Shown: positions 18,201 to 26,226 of the stretch, piece after piece
Layout of the letters: every line of letters begins with the position of its first letter
How positions within the stretch are numbered: the first letter of the stretch is position 1
Assembly (NCBI GenBank): GCA_913057955.1
Contig: CAJXOB010000011.1
Location: forward strand, 1 to 34,786
DNA length: 34,786 bases
Reading direction: 5' to 3'
DNA from: an uncultured Gammaproteobacteria bacterium
Lineage (GTDB): Bacteria > Pseudomonadota > Gammaproteobacteria > PS1 > Pseudothioglobaceae
Notes under the pieces: model-generated
The model's input: only the letters and a program-made list of their open reading frames with translations
Databases searched by the model: none
What the model was told of the DNA's origin: nothing
Position numbers and translations under genes: made by a program

Positions 18201-18928
18201 ATCGTAATCAAATTGGCGCTATTGTTGGATCTCAGCCTTTTGGCGGTGAAGGCTTGTCGGGAACTGGCCCCAAGGCAGGTGGCCCAAGCTCACTGCATGG
18301 ATACAGCCAGAGTATAGCTTCAACTAAGGCAACCGATCATGAGCTTAAACTCTATGGTAATATAGAAGTTAATGATTTGATTTTGCCAAGTAACCTAATA
18401 ACTACAGGTTTGATATCTAAAATGCAAAAAAAGTTTTCATTTATTGAAAGTGATTTTTTTGATTTTTTATATGAAGAAATATCTAAATATTCAGCCAAGA
18501 TTTCCTTACCTGGACCTACTGGAGAATCAAATAATATTAGATATAAACCCAAGGGGGCTGCGCTATGCCTTGGTCCAACAGAGGTCGACACACTTAAACA
18601 AACTTTGTTGTCTCTTGTATTAGGTAACAGTGTTATCAGTCTTATTCAAGAAGACGAATACAACTCTTTAATTGCATTAGGGTTTAGTAAGGAAAATATA
18701 TTCAGGCTAACTAATGGACCGAGCCTTAACTTAATGAGAAGTGGGTCGTATAAAGTAGTGCTTTATTTTGGCAGCTTAATATCAGTTGAAAGGTTAATTT
18801 TTGACTTTCGTTCAGAGATTGTTCCAATTATGAGCTCGCTTTATGAGACTTGGCAATTAGTTAATGAGCGGGTTATCACTGAAGACACTACTGCATCTGG
18901 TGGCAATGCCAATCTCTTAGCGCTTTAA
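15296..18928 (+). CDS. putA: Bifunctional proline dehydrogenase / pyrroline-5-carboxylate dehydrogenase
   Basis: This enzyme oxidises proline to glutamate in two steps, passing electrons to FAD/quinone and NAD+. The product has 1210 residues. The proline dehydrogenase barrel spans about 180-470, with FEVQRLHGMGESLH near residue 423. The aldehyde dehydrogenase domain spans about 560-1020, with PWNFPLAIFTGQIAAAL, Glu784 in AETGG and the catalytic Cys818 in SAGQRCSALRVL. A C-terminal domain ends with TASGGNANLLAL, as in E. coli PutA, so the 3' end is complete. The E. coli ribbon-helix-helix repressor domain is missing, so regulation must come from elsewhere, probably the divergent Lrp-type gene. 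The ATG at 15296 has no evident ribosome-binding site; an ATG at residue 21 is an alternative. Confidence 0.97.
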   Translation: MQNQFNSKIFEIDYSPSRKNMRNARVMDEGEILNYLKLFEKTSLNQRKDLQQKTASLIKDLRVSNQPDLLSLFISEYNLTSDEGLSLMTLVEAFLRVPDNKTRDKLFIDKVARKGWTKHIGGSKSSMVNIATIALTIADKMIAHGSNNEIKNRIKKALEILSRPGVRFSANNVIQFFAKQFVFAENIQNAIKSSKAQKGLYSFDMLGEAAWTMEDADKYFLSYKNALIEIGEHRQSENVFEADGISVKLSALHPKYDFMHRDRVLSELLPRIIELVHIAQKYNIGINIDAEEAERLDLSLDVIDQIMSSIANTSWKGFGVVVQAYQKRSPYVIDWLDQSCKKHHLKIMVRLVKGAYWDSEIKKAQVMGEVDYPVFTKKINTDYSFLVCAQKLLLLRGYIYPQFASHNAHSLVSVCEIAGDNMGFEVQRLHGMGESLHNHIKSKYGVSSRVYAPIGSHKELLAYLMRRLLENGANSSFINHLFDESIKPESLAIDVFSEVEEDTNKSHSKIPLPKDIYKSIRQNSASIMLTEQNEVDLLFQSQEFWLKNKWQAKSMIYGLTLEDAYEEEVKNPSDTSDTVGSVLYADHSQLEHCLVSAQNVFNSNSQNQERMLESLDRAAELYEENQFELMALAMREAGKTYQDAIDEVREAVDFLRYYSNLARKVMPNKRKAMGVFVCISPWNFPLAIFTGQIAAALASGNVVIAKPAESTSLIAYRASELLIEAGIPLGTFQLCLGRGSDVGSYLSSSSIISGVAFTGSTTVAKQIKRNLVKNGNPEARVIAETGGLNAMVVDSTALCEQVTRDVIDGAFKSAGQRCSALRVLMIQEECFDETLKMIKGAMMELNIGNPKHLSTDCGPVINDDARLKLQGYIDQSRKRSQIIGEIQCNLNAGYYVSPTIIHLKSIDEINEEFFGPILHVISYKSSELEDMIDRLNNKGFGLTFGIHSRIDKQVEEITSRVNAGNIYVNRNQIGAIVGSQPFGGEGLSGTGPKAGGPSSLHGYSQSIASTKATDHELKLYGNIEVNDLILPSNLITTGLISKMQKKFSFIESDFFDFLYEEISKYSAKISLPGPTGESNNIRYKPKGAALCLGPTEVDTLKQTLLSLVLGNSVISLIQEDEYNSLIALGFSKENIFRLTNGPSLNLMRSGSYKVVLYFGSLISVERLIFDFRSEIVPIMSSLYETWQLVNERVITEDTTASGGNANLLAL

Positions 18929-19920
18929 TCTTTATTTCTGGCTTTAAATGATGTTGGTGTTAATTTAGTTTGGCCAATGAACCATCTTACAAATGAAGAG
19001 GGATCTGAGTAGCCAAGCTGATATGAAACTACTTTAACTGAAAGGCCGCTTTGAAGCATATTTTTGGTTTTTTTTAGCTTGAAGTTGTTTAGTACTTTTC
19101 GGAATGTTGTATTTTCTTTTGATAGCTGGTAACGAAATTTATTAGTACTGATGCCAAGTTGGTCTGATATTACTTGAATATTGATATTGCTATAGTGATT
19201 TTCATAATTGCTCATTAGAACTTCTATATTTGTAATAAGGTTTTTCTTGCCATCTTTTTTATCCATTTTTTCTTGTGCAATTGCCTTTAAGTAATCAACG
19301 AGTTGCGTGTTTGAAATAGCATTCTTTTTTAAATAATTTTTTTTACTAATAACAATTGAAGTTTCTGAGCTTTGAGAATTTATTGGGCAATTAAAAACTG
19401 ACTCCTCTTTGATGGCGCTTCCAACAGTAAGTATTTTTGTATTAATGCATCTAATTGGAAATCTTTTAGATCTAATAAAAGCAGCAAGTATTGAAAGACA
19501 TAGATTCTCATAAATAGATCCATGTTTAATATTTGGATTTGCAATAAATATTACTTTAACTTCGGTTGATTCTTCTCTTATGGCAAAATTAATACCCTCT
19601 AATTCAATATTTACATAAGCTTGAAGTAATTTAAAGCCCTCTTTTAAGTGTCGTGAATAAACAAACATCAAGCCAAATGCTTCAGCATAGTTTGGTCTTA
19701 TTTGAGCTAATCGAGCATAATTAATTGTGATTAATTCATCATTAAAAACTGATTCAGCTTCTATAAAAAATTTTAAAAAAACATCAACTGGAAGCGTTAA
19801 ATTTTGATTTAACAACATACTTCCTGATAAGCCAATTCTATGACAAATATCATTTACCTTGTCTGGATAAATTTGATGTAATCTCTTGATTGATCTCCAA
19901 ACTGCGCTATTTGTATTCAT
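18925..19920 (-). CDS. AraC-family transcriptional regulator
   Basis: The product has 331 residues. The C-terminal AraC/XylS DNA-binding domain (about 243-328) has two helix-turn-helix units. The first is around ISDQLGISTNKFRYQLSKEN and the second around VVSYQLGYSDPSSFVRWFIG, ending with TPTSFKARN. The N-terminal part (about 20-200) resembles the Arabinose_bd-type sensor domain found in OruR-like regulators (PF12625 by recollection). The gene is divergent from fadE across 189 nt and probably controls that operon in response to a fatty-acid-derived or related ligand; this is inferred from position only. It converges on putA with a 4-nt overlap of the coding ends. Confidence 0.92.
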   Translation of the reverse strand: MNTNSAVWRSIKRLHQIYPDKVNDICHRIGLSGSMLLNQNLTLPVDVFLKFFIEAESVFNDELITINYARLAQIRPNYAEAFGLMFVYSRHLKEGFKLLQAYVNIELEGINFAIREESTEVKVIFIANPNIKHGSIYENLCLSILAAFIRSKRFPIRCINTKILTVGSAIKEESVFNCPINSQSSETSIVISKKNYLKKNAISNTQLVDYLKAIAQEKMDKKDGKKNLITNIEVLMSNYENHYSNINIQVISDQLGISTNKFRYQLSKENTTFRKVLNNFKLKKTKNMLQSGLSVKVVSYQLGYSDPSSFVRWFIGQTKLTPTSFKARNKD

Positions 19921-20035
19921 ATTATTTCAACATCAATCTAAGATATAAAGTGTCGTCCATAGAAAAGATAGCTTTAACTAACTATTATAAAATGTTAATA
20001 TTTTATTATATTATGATAACTAAAATCTATTTTTT

Positions 20036-20072
20036 ATAACTATACTAGTTATTCAATTAGTAAATTTATAAT
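20036..20072 (+). promoter_or_regulatory. Dyad and -10 element upstream of fadE
   Basis: ATAACTA-TAC-TAGTTAT (20036-20052) is a perfect 7-bp dyad around three bases. A perfect TATAAT follows at 20067-20072; initiation near 20079 would give a leader of about 31 nt with AAGGA at 20096-20100. No good -35 hexamer is visible and the dyad covers its expected position, which suits an activator-dependent promoter such as those served by AraC-type proteins. The half-sites resemble those of the palindrome upstream of putA. Confidence 0.45.
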
Positions 20073-20109
20073 TCATTTACTACAACGCTTTAAATAAGGA
20101 TTAATTGTT

Positions 20110-22566
20110 ATGCTAGAAACTATATTCCAATATTCGCTACTATCTTTTTTCCTTTCTATTGTATTAATTTTAGTAGCTTTAGTGAAGTTTCAAATCAAAC
20201 CTTGGCAATTATGGCTAATGGCTATTGGATTGACGTATCCAGGTGCCGTAATTGCCGATCATTTTGGCGCTCAGCTTATACTTCTTGCACTTCTAGCTAT
20301 TGGAGTACTCATTGTCCCAAGTGTTAGATTATTATTGTTTACTAAGCCTCTTTACAAGGCAATGCGTAAATCTCTTCCTCCGATTGGTTTAACGGAAAGT
20401 ATTGCACTTGAGGCGGGAAGTGTTTGGTGGGATGCTGAGTTATTTCAAGGAAATCCTGATTGGAAAAAACTATCAGACCTTGAGGCTACTGAACTGACTG
20501 CTGAGGAGAAAAGTTTTGTTGATAATGAAGTTGAAACTCTTTGCTCTATGGTCGATTCATATGAAATTGTTTCTAGTGAAGATTTGCCTAAAGAGGTTTG
20601 GCAATTTATTTTTGATAAAGGTTTTTTGGGCTTGATTATTCCAAAAGAATTTAATGGCCTTGGTTTTTCTCATTTTGCACATGCCATAATTGTCGGAAAA
20701 CTTTCATCGGCTTCTCAATTTTTGGGAATTTCAGTTATGGTCCCAAATTCATTAGGGCCAGGCGAGCTATTATTAAAGTATGGAACAGAAGAGCAAAAAC
20801 AACATTACTTGCCTCGACTCGCAAAAGGAAAAGAGGTGCCATGCTTTGGGCTAACTTCTACAGTCGCTGGATCTGATGCAGGCTCTTTGGAAGATAATGG
20901 AATAGTCTGTTACGGCGAGCACGAAGGTAAAAAAGTTTTGGGCTTAAAATTAAATTGGGAAAAACGGTATATCACTCTTGCGCCGATTGCTACAGTTATT
21001 GGTTTGGCTTTTAAAGCATATGATCCTGATAATTTATTGCCAGCTGACCACCCTCTTTATAAGAAAAATGATTTAGGAATTACGTGTGCGCTTATTCCAC
21101 GAAAAACTGAGGGTTTAAGTATAGGAACACGTCATCGCCCTATTGGCGAGCCATTTCAAAATGGTCCAATTTATGGTAAAGATGTTTTTATACCAATGGA
21201 CTGGGTTATTGGCGGTGACAAAATGATTGGCCATGGCTGGAGAATGCTTATGGAGTGCCTAAGTGTTGGCAGAGGAATTTCGTTGCCTGTAACTGGAGCT
21301 TCTGCCACTCAGGCTATGCTTTTAACTACTAGCACCTATGCACAAACCCGAGAACAGTTTGGAATTCCAATTGCAAAAATGGAGGGAATCCAAGAAAAAC
21401 TTTCGAATCTCGCTACAAATGCATTTCGAGCAACTGCAAACATTAATCTTTCTACTTGGGCGCTTGATGCTGGACACCGTCCATCAATTATTTCAGCAAT
21501 AGTGAAATATAGAAACACACAGTTATTACAAAACTCTTCGATAGATGCTATGGACGTTCATGGCGGCAGAGGGGTAATGCAAGGTAAAAGAAATTATGTT
21601 TCAAATGTCTACTCTGGGGCGCCAGTTGCAATTACAGTTGAAGGCGCAAACATTCTAACTAGAAGTTTAATGATTTTTGGACAGGGCCTGATTAGGTGCC
21701 ACAAAACTTTGTTAGATGAATTAACAGCGCTTCATGATGACGGGAAGGATGCAATAAAGAATTTTGATAAAGCACTAGTAACTCATGTTGGAAGCTTTAT
21801 TAATAACATCGCAAGAGCAATTGTTTATTCCTGGACTAGAGGCAGATTAGCAAAACCTTACGGTGATAAAACCACAAAGCTATACTACAGAAGCCTATCA
21901 GTGTTATCGGCAAAGTTTGCCGTTTTAACCGATATTGCTTCTTTGTTACTGGGAGGCTCTTTAAAAAGAAAAGAGATGGTGTCCGGTCGATTTGCTGATG
22001 CAATTTCTGCAATGTATGAAATCAGTTCATGCATAAAGCTTTATGAGGAAAAGTTCCAGAATGATAATAATGTTGAAAGCATTCTTAAATTATCAGTTCT
22101 CACATTAGCTCAAGAGGCTGATGTTGCGATGCGAGAAAATATAGAAAGTATGCCAATTAATAAGGTTATTAAATCGATACTAAGGTTTCTATTTTTTCCT
22201 TTTTCAGTTACTAACGATAAAATTAATGATAAATTAATCATTGCTACTTCAAATTCTATTACTGATATTGACTGGTTGATAGATAACTTATCTACATGCA
22301 TTTGTTCAAACTTAAAAGAAAAACCTGGTCACCCTTTTTATATTTTGTTTCAAGGCTATGAAGCTGGACTTAAGCTAAAAGTGCTTAGAGACAAAGCAAA
22401 AAAAGCAGGTTACAAGTATAAGCCGAGCATAACCTTAGAGTTTTGGCTTCAAGGTCTTGTTGACAATAAAACTTTAACAACTAGAGATAAAGACGATTGG
22501 ATAAGTTGGAACAACACTCTTCTCGAAGCATTGAAAGTTGATGATTTTGAAAATTTAGAGAATTAA
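20110..22566 (+). CDS. fadE: Acyl-CoA dehydrogenase, FadE type (membrane-anchored)
   Basis: FadE catalyses the first step of beta-oxidation, converting acyl-CoA to trans-2-enoyl-CoA with FAD. The product has 818 residues (E. coli 814) and aligns along its whole length. Hydrophobic segments at about 9-24, 34-49 and 54-77 should anchor it in the inner membrane. Then come AGSVWWDAELFQGNPDWKKL, VPNSLGPGELLLKYGTEEQK, ALIPRK, GWRMLMECLSVGRGISLP and ITVEGANILTRSLMIFGQG, all FadE blocks. The start is set by AAGGA 9 nt upstream. It heads a tight operon; the FadN-type gene follows after 15 nt. It is divergent from the AraC-type gene. Confidence 0.97.
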   Translation: MLETIFQYSLLSFFLSIVLILVALVKFQIKPWQLWLMAIGLTYPGAVIADHFGAQLILLALLAIGVLIVPSVRLLLFTKPLYKAMRKSLPPIGLTESIALEAGSVWWDAELFQGNPDWKKLSDLEATELTAEEKSFVDNEVETLCSMVDSYEIVSSEDLPKEVWQFIFDKGFLGLIIPKEFNGLGFSHFAHAIIVGKLSSASQFLGISVMVPNSLGPGELLLKYGTEEQKQHYLPRLAKGKEVPCFGLTSTVAGSDAGSLEDNGIVCYGEHEGKKVLGLKLNWEKRYITLAPIATVIGLAFKAYDPDNLLPADHPLYKKNDLGITCALIPRKTEGLSIGTRHRPIGEPFQNGPIYGKDVFIPMDWVIGGDKMIGHGWRMLMECLSVGRGISLPVTGASATQAMLLTTSTYAQTREQFGIPIAKMEGIQEKLSNLATNAFRATANINLSTWALDAGHRPSIISAIVKYRNTQLLQNSSIDAMDVHGGRGVMQGKRNYVSNVYSGAPVAITVEGANILTRSLMIFGQGLIRCHKTLLDELTALHDDGKDAIKNFDKALVTHVGSFINNIARAIVYSWTRGRLAKPYGDKTTKLYYRSLSVLSAKFAVLTDIASLLLGGSLKRKEMVSGRFADAISAMYEISSCIKLYEEKFQNDNNVESILKLSVLTLAQEADVAMRENIESMPINKVIKSILRFLFFPFSVTNDKINDKLIIATSNSITDIDWLIDNLSTCICSNLKEKPGHPFYILFQGYEAGLKLKVLRDKAKKAGYKYKPSITLEFWLQGLVDNKTLTTRDKDDWISWNNTLLEALKVDDFENLEN

Positions 22567-22581
22567 ATATATAGGAAAACT

Positions 22582-25020
22582 ATGAAACAATATTTTGATA
22601 AAGCTTTTAGCAAGATTGCAGTACTTGGTTCGGGAACAATGGGCGGTCAAATAGCAGCGCACTTTGCTAATTTAGGGTTTGATGTGGTAATGTTTGATAC
22701 AAGTGAAGAGGCGCTAAAGAAATCTCTCACTATGTTGAAAAAATTAAAGCCTACGCCGTTTGCAAGTCCGTCAATAGCTAGTTTAATTAAGACTTCAACG
22801 TATGAAAACCTGGGCGCATTATTGCAGTGTGATTTCATAATTGAGTCTATTGTTGAAAATATTGATATCAAAAAACAACTTTTTTTGAAAATCGCTCCTT
22901 TTGTAAATGATCGCGCAGTCTTGGTGACAAATACCTCGGGGCTGTCAATTCAAAAAATTGCTGAGCATTCTCCAGAAAGTTTGAGAAGTAGAATTTTTGG
23001 TGTTCACTTCTTCAATCCTCCTAGATATTTGCCTCTTGTTGAATTAATACGCACTTCATTTAGTGATGAAAAGTTGCTGACTATAGCCGAAGGATTTATT
23101 ACCTCTGCATTAGGAAAAGAGGTTGTGTATGCGAAAGATAGCCCAGCTTTTATTGCTAATAGAATAGGTGTTTTTTCTTTATTGGCTGTATTAAGGCATG
23201 CTGAAAATTTCTCTCTCTCAGCCGATACGGTTGATGCGTTAACTGGAAAGAGGATTGGAAGGCCTGCTAGTGCAACATTCAGAACGCTAGATGTTGTTGG
23301 TCTTGATGTGATGTCGAACGTTGTTAAGAATGTTTATGAAAATGCTAAGGATGATCCCTGGATTGAGCTGTTCAAACTTCCTGACTGGATAGATCATTTA
23401 ATTGAAAAAGGGTCACTCGGAAGCAAGACTAAAAAAGGCATATATGAGAAAGTAGGAAAGAATATCAATGTCTATGATCCAGCTACTGGAGAATATAGAC
23501 TCTCAGATAAAGCCATTAGTTCAAAGGTTAAGAAAATACTCAAAGATAATGGAAGTATTGAGAATTCATTATTGGAGCTTTCAAAATCTGACGATCCTCA
23601 AGCGCAATTTTTATGGTCGGTTCATCGTGATGTTTTTCATTATGCTGCCTTTCACCTTGAGCATGTTGCTGAAACAGTAAGATGTGTTGACCTTGCGCTA
23701 AGGTCAGGATTTGCATGGCAGAAAGGTATTTTTGAGCAGGTTCAACTTACAGGCTGGAGCAAGGTTAGAGAGGCCTTTAACATTGATATTAGTAGTGGCA
23801 AAACCCTTTCCCAAGAGCCTCTTCCAAGCTGGGTTATGGACAAAGATTTTGTTTATTCAGATGATGGGGCTTTTGATCCGAATAAAAATCAATATATTCC
23901 AAGATCCACTCACCCAGTCTATGAAAGACAACTTCATAAGCGTCTTCTTGAGGGAGAAAAACAATACCAGCAAGATATTTTGCTTGAGGGTGAGGCAACT
24001 AAGTTGCTTGATATCGGTGATGGTATTGCCAGTGTTTCTTTTAAAACAAAAATGAATGTTTTAAGTTCAAACGTTTTAACTGAGCTTCCGAAGTGTCTTG
24101 ACTATCTTGAAGAAAATGGCTTTCATGCTTTAATTTTTAAGCAAGAGCAGGAGCATTTTTGTGCTGGAGCAAATCTATATGAAATAATTTCAGCTATAAA
24201 GTTAGGCTTACTAAACAAAGATCCAGGAGTTGCCTCTAAAGCTAAAAAGAAGGCATTTGAGGTTATGAATCCAGGGCTTCCAAAGCTTGGTAAGCTTTAC
24301 TCCATTAAAAAAACAGTGGCTATGTTGCAAGAGCTGTTGATGCGTTTAAAGCATGGAAAAATATTAACAATTGCAGCGGTTGATGGGTTGGCACTTGGAG
24401 GAGGCTGTGAGCTTTTATTGCATTGTAATAAAGTTGTCGCTTCAATGAACTCATACATCGGTCTTGTTGAGGTAGGTATTGGCGCTTTGCCAGCTGGTTG
24501 TGGTAGTAAAGAAATGGCGGTAAGAGCATTTCTCAATAAAGAAGCGGATGATATATTTCCTTTGCTTTCTAAACATTTTGAGCAAATTGCTATGGCCAAA
24601 GTTTCGGCAAGTGCATTAGAGGCAAGAGAAATGGGTTATTTAAAGAGTGATGATGTAATTATTGCTAATCCAAATGAGTTGCTTTATGTTGCAAAACAGC
24701 AGGCACTGTCATTACTAGAATCTGGGTTTAAATCTCCTTTAGATGCAACATTTAAAGTTGTTGGAAAGGCTGGGTATGCAAATATTATGGCTCAAATTGC
24801 CAATCTTTATGAGGGCCATTTTATGTCAGAGCATGATAAGTACTGCGTAACTTCTTTGGCAAAAGTCATGACTGGCTCTGAAGTAGAAGAAAATACAACA
24901 GTGAACTCACAAATGTTATTAGACCTTGAGAGAAAGTACTTTGTAGAGCTTTTAGGTACTCAGAAAACGCAAGATAGAATTGAGTTTATGCTCAGAAATA
25001 GTAAACCACTTCGAAATTAA
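22582..25020 (+). CDS. fadN: 3-hydroxyacyl-CoA dehydrogenase / enoyl-CoA hydratase, FadN type
   Basis: This multifunctional enzyme runs the middle steps of beta-oxidation. The product has 812 residues. The NAD-dependent hydroxyacyl-CoA dehydrogenase comes first: GSGTMG at 16-21 is the nucleotide loop, and the catalytic pair is His142 in HFFNPP and Glu154 in PLVEL. The enoyl-CoA hydratase domain is C-terminal (about 500-790), with HFCAGANL and both catalytic acids, Glu610 in GGGCEL and Glu630 in GLVEVGIGALP. E. coli FadB and FadJ have the opposite domain order; Bacillus subtilis FadN has this one. It sits between fadE and fadA, the same partners as in the B. subtilis fadN-fadA-fadE operon. Confidence 0.95.
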   Translation: MKQYFDKAFSKIAVLGSGTMGGQIAAHFANLGFDVVMFDTSEEALKKSLTMLKKLKPTPFASPSIASLIKTSTYENLGALLQCDFIIESIVENIDIKKQLFLKIAPFVNDRAVLVTNTSGLSIQKIAEHSPESLRSRIFGVHFFNPPRYLPLVELIRTSFSDEKLLTIAEGFITSALGKEVVYAKDSPAFIANRIGVFSLLAVLRHAENFSLSADTVDALTGKRIGRPASATFRTLDVVGLDVMSNVVKNVYENAKDDPWIELFKLPDWIDHLIEKGSLGSKTKKGIYEKVGKNINVYDPATGEYRLSDKAISSKVKKILKDNGSIENSLLELSKSDDPQAQFLWSVHRDVFHYAAFHLEHVAETVRCVDLALRSGFAWQKGIFEQVQLTGWSKVREAFNIDISSGKTLSQEPLPSWVMDKDFVYSDDGAFDPNKNQYIPRSTHPVYERQLHKRLLEGEKQYQQDILLEGEATKLLDIGDGIASVSFKTKMNVLSSNVLTELPKCLDYLEENGFHALIFKQEQEHFCAGANLYEIISAIKLGLLNKDPGVASKAKKKAFEVMNPGLPKLGKLYSIKKTVAMLQELLMRLKHGKILTIAAVDGLALGGGCELLLHCNKVVASMNSYIGLVEVGIGALPAGCGSKEMAVRAFLNKEADDIFPLLSKHFEQIAMAKVSASALEAREMGYLKSDDVIIANPNELLYVAKQQALSLLESGFKSPLDATFKVVGKAGYANIMAQIANLYEGHFMSEHDKYCVTSLAKVMTGSEVEENTTVNSQMLLDLERKYFVELLGTQKTQDRIEFMLRNSKPLRN

Positions 25021-25032
25021 CTGGAGATCATT

Positions 25033-26226
25033 ATGAGAAAAGCTTATATTATTGATGCAAAGAGGACTCCTGTTGGCAAAGTAAGGGGTTTATTGTCTAA
25101 AACTAGGGCGGATGATTTATTGATTCATGCAATACAAAGTGTTTTGAAAGCGTCCGATGCTAGCGAAGCAATTAATAAAAATATTGATGACATTATTGTC
25201 GGCTGTGCAATGCCAGAGGGCCCTCAGGGTCTTAATATCGCTCGTATTGCAACTTTACTTGCCGGTTTGCCAGATTCAACTCCTGCCTACACTTTAAATA
25301 GGTTTTGTTCTTCAGGGCTTCAGTCAGTATCCAATGCTGCTGACTTAGTAAAATCGGGATCAGCTGACTTGGTCATAGCCGCTGGAGTAGAGAGTATGAG
25401 TAGCGTCCCCATGACTGGCTTCAAGCCATCTATGAATCCTAAAATTTTATCAGATGAAAATATTTCTATTGCATATGGGATGGGCTTAACAGCAGAAAAG
25501 GTAGCTCAGAAATATAATATTTCAAGAGAGGCGCAAGATGAATTTGCATTTGCGAGCCATCAAAAAGCAATTCTTGCGAACAATAATGGTTCATTTTCAA
25601 ATGAAATATCTCCGATCACTACAACTGAAAATGGCTACTCAATTAACTCTAATGAATATACAACTCGTTCTAATATTGTCTCTAAAGATGAAGGGCCAAG
25701 GGAAGATACAAGTCTTGAAGTTTTGGCAAAACTAAGAACTGTATTTGCACTGGATGGTTCAGTTACTGCAGGAAACAGTTCACAAATGTCTGATGCTGCG
25801 GCCGCAGTTCTTGTTGCAAGTGAAGAGGCAGTTGAGAAATATAATTTAACACCAAAAGCTGAGTTCATGGGCTTTTCAGTTGCAGGTGTTCCTGCAGAAA
25901 TTATGGGAATTGGCCCAGTTAAGGCAATCCCTAAAGTTTTAAAATCAACAGGTTTAAGTCTTGATGATATTGGTTGGATTGAGCTTAATGAAGCCTTTGC
26001 TGCACAGTCTTTAGCTGTAATTAAAGAGCTGGACCTTGATCCTGAAAAAGTCAACCCACTTGGGGGTGCAATTGCTCTGGGGCATCCATTAGGCGCCACA
26101 GGGGCCATAAGGATTGCTACTTTAGTGTCTGCTATGCAACGAGAAAATATTGATTATGGCATGGTCACAATGTGTATTGGAACTGGAATGGGCGCAGCTG
26201 GAATACTTAAAAATATAAGAAATTAA
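25033..26226 (+). CDS. fadA: Acetyl-CoA C-acyltransferase (3-ketoacyl-CoA thiolase)
   Basis: The thiolase cleaves 3-ketoacyl-CoA with CoA, the last step of each beta-oxidation round. The product has 397 residues, normal for the family. The acyl-accepting Cys92 lies in NRFCSSGLQS, the catalytic His351 in GGAIALGHPLGATGA, and the second Cys381 in MCIGTGMGAAG. NEAFAAQ is also present. All key residues are intact. It follows the FadN-type gene after 12 nt, and the next gene starts with no gap after its stop. Choice between a beta-oxidation thiolase and an acetyl-CoA acetyltransferase rests on the operon. Confidence 0.95.
   Translation: MRKAYIIDAKRTPVGKVRGLLSKTRADDLLIHAIQSVLKASDASEAINKNIDDIIVGCAMPEGPQGLNIARIATLLAGLPDSTPAYTLNRFCSSGLQSVSNAADLVKSGSADLVIAAGVESMSSVPMTGFKPSMNPKILSDENISIAYGMGLTAEKVAQKYNISREAQDEFAFASHQKAILANNNGSFSNEISPITTTENGYSINSNEYTTRSNIVSKDEGPREDTSLEVLAKLRTVFALDGSVTAGNSSQMSDAAAAVLVASEEAVEKYNLTPKAEFMGFSVAGVPAEIMGIGPVKAIPKVLKSTGLSLDDIGWIELNEAFAAQSLAVIKELDLDPEKVNPLGGAIALGHPLGATGAIRIATLVSAMQRENIDYGMVTMCIGTGMGAAGILKNIRN

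Noticed and set aside
25635-26108. Long minus-strand open frame inside fadA
   Set aside because: It lies fully within a gene with all catalytic residues intact, has a Pro/Ser/Ala-rich shadow composition and no recognisable motif.
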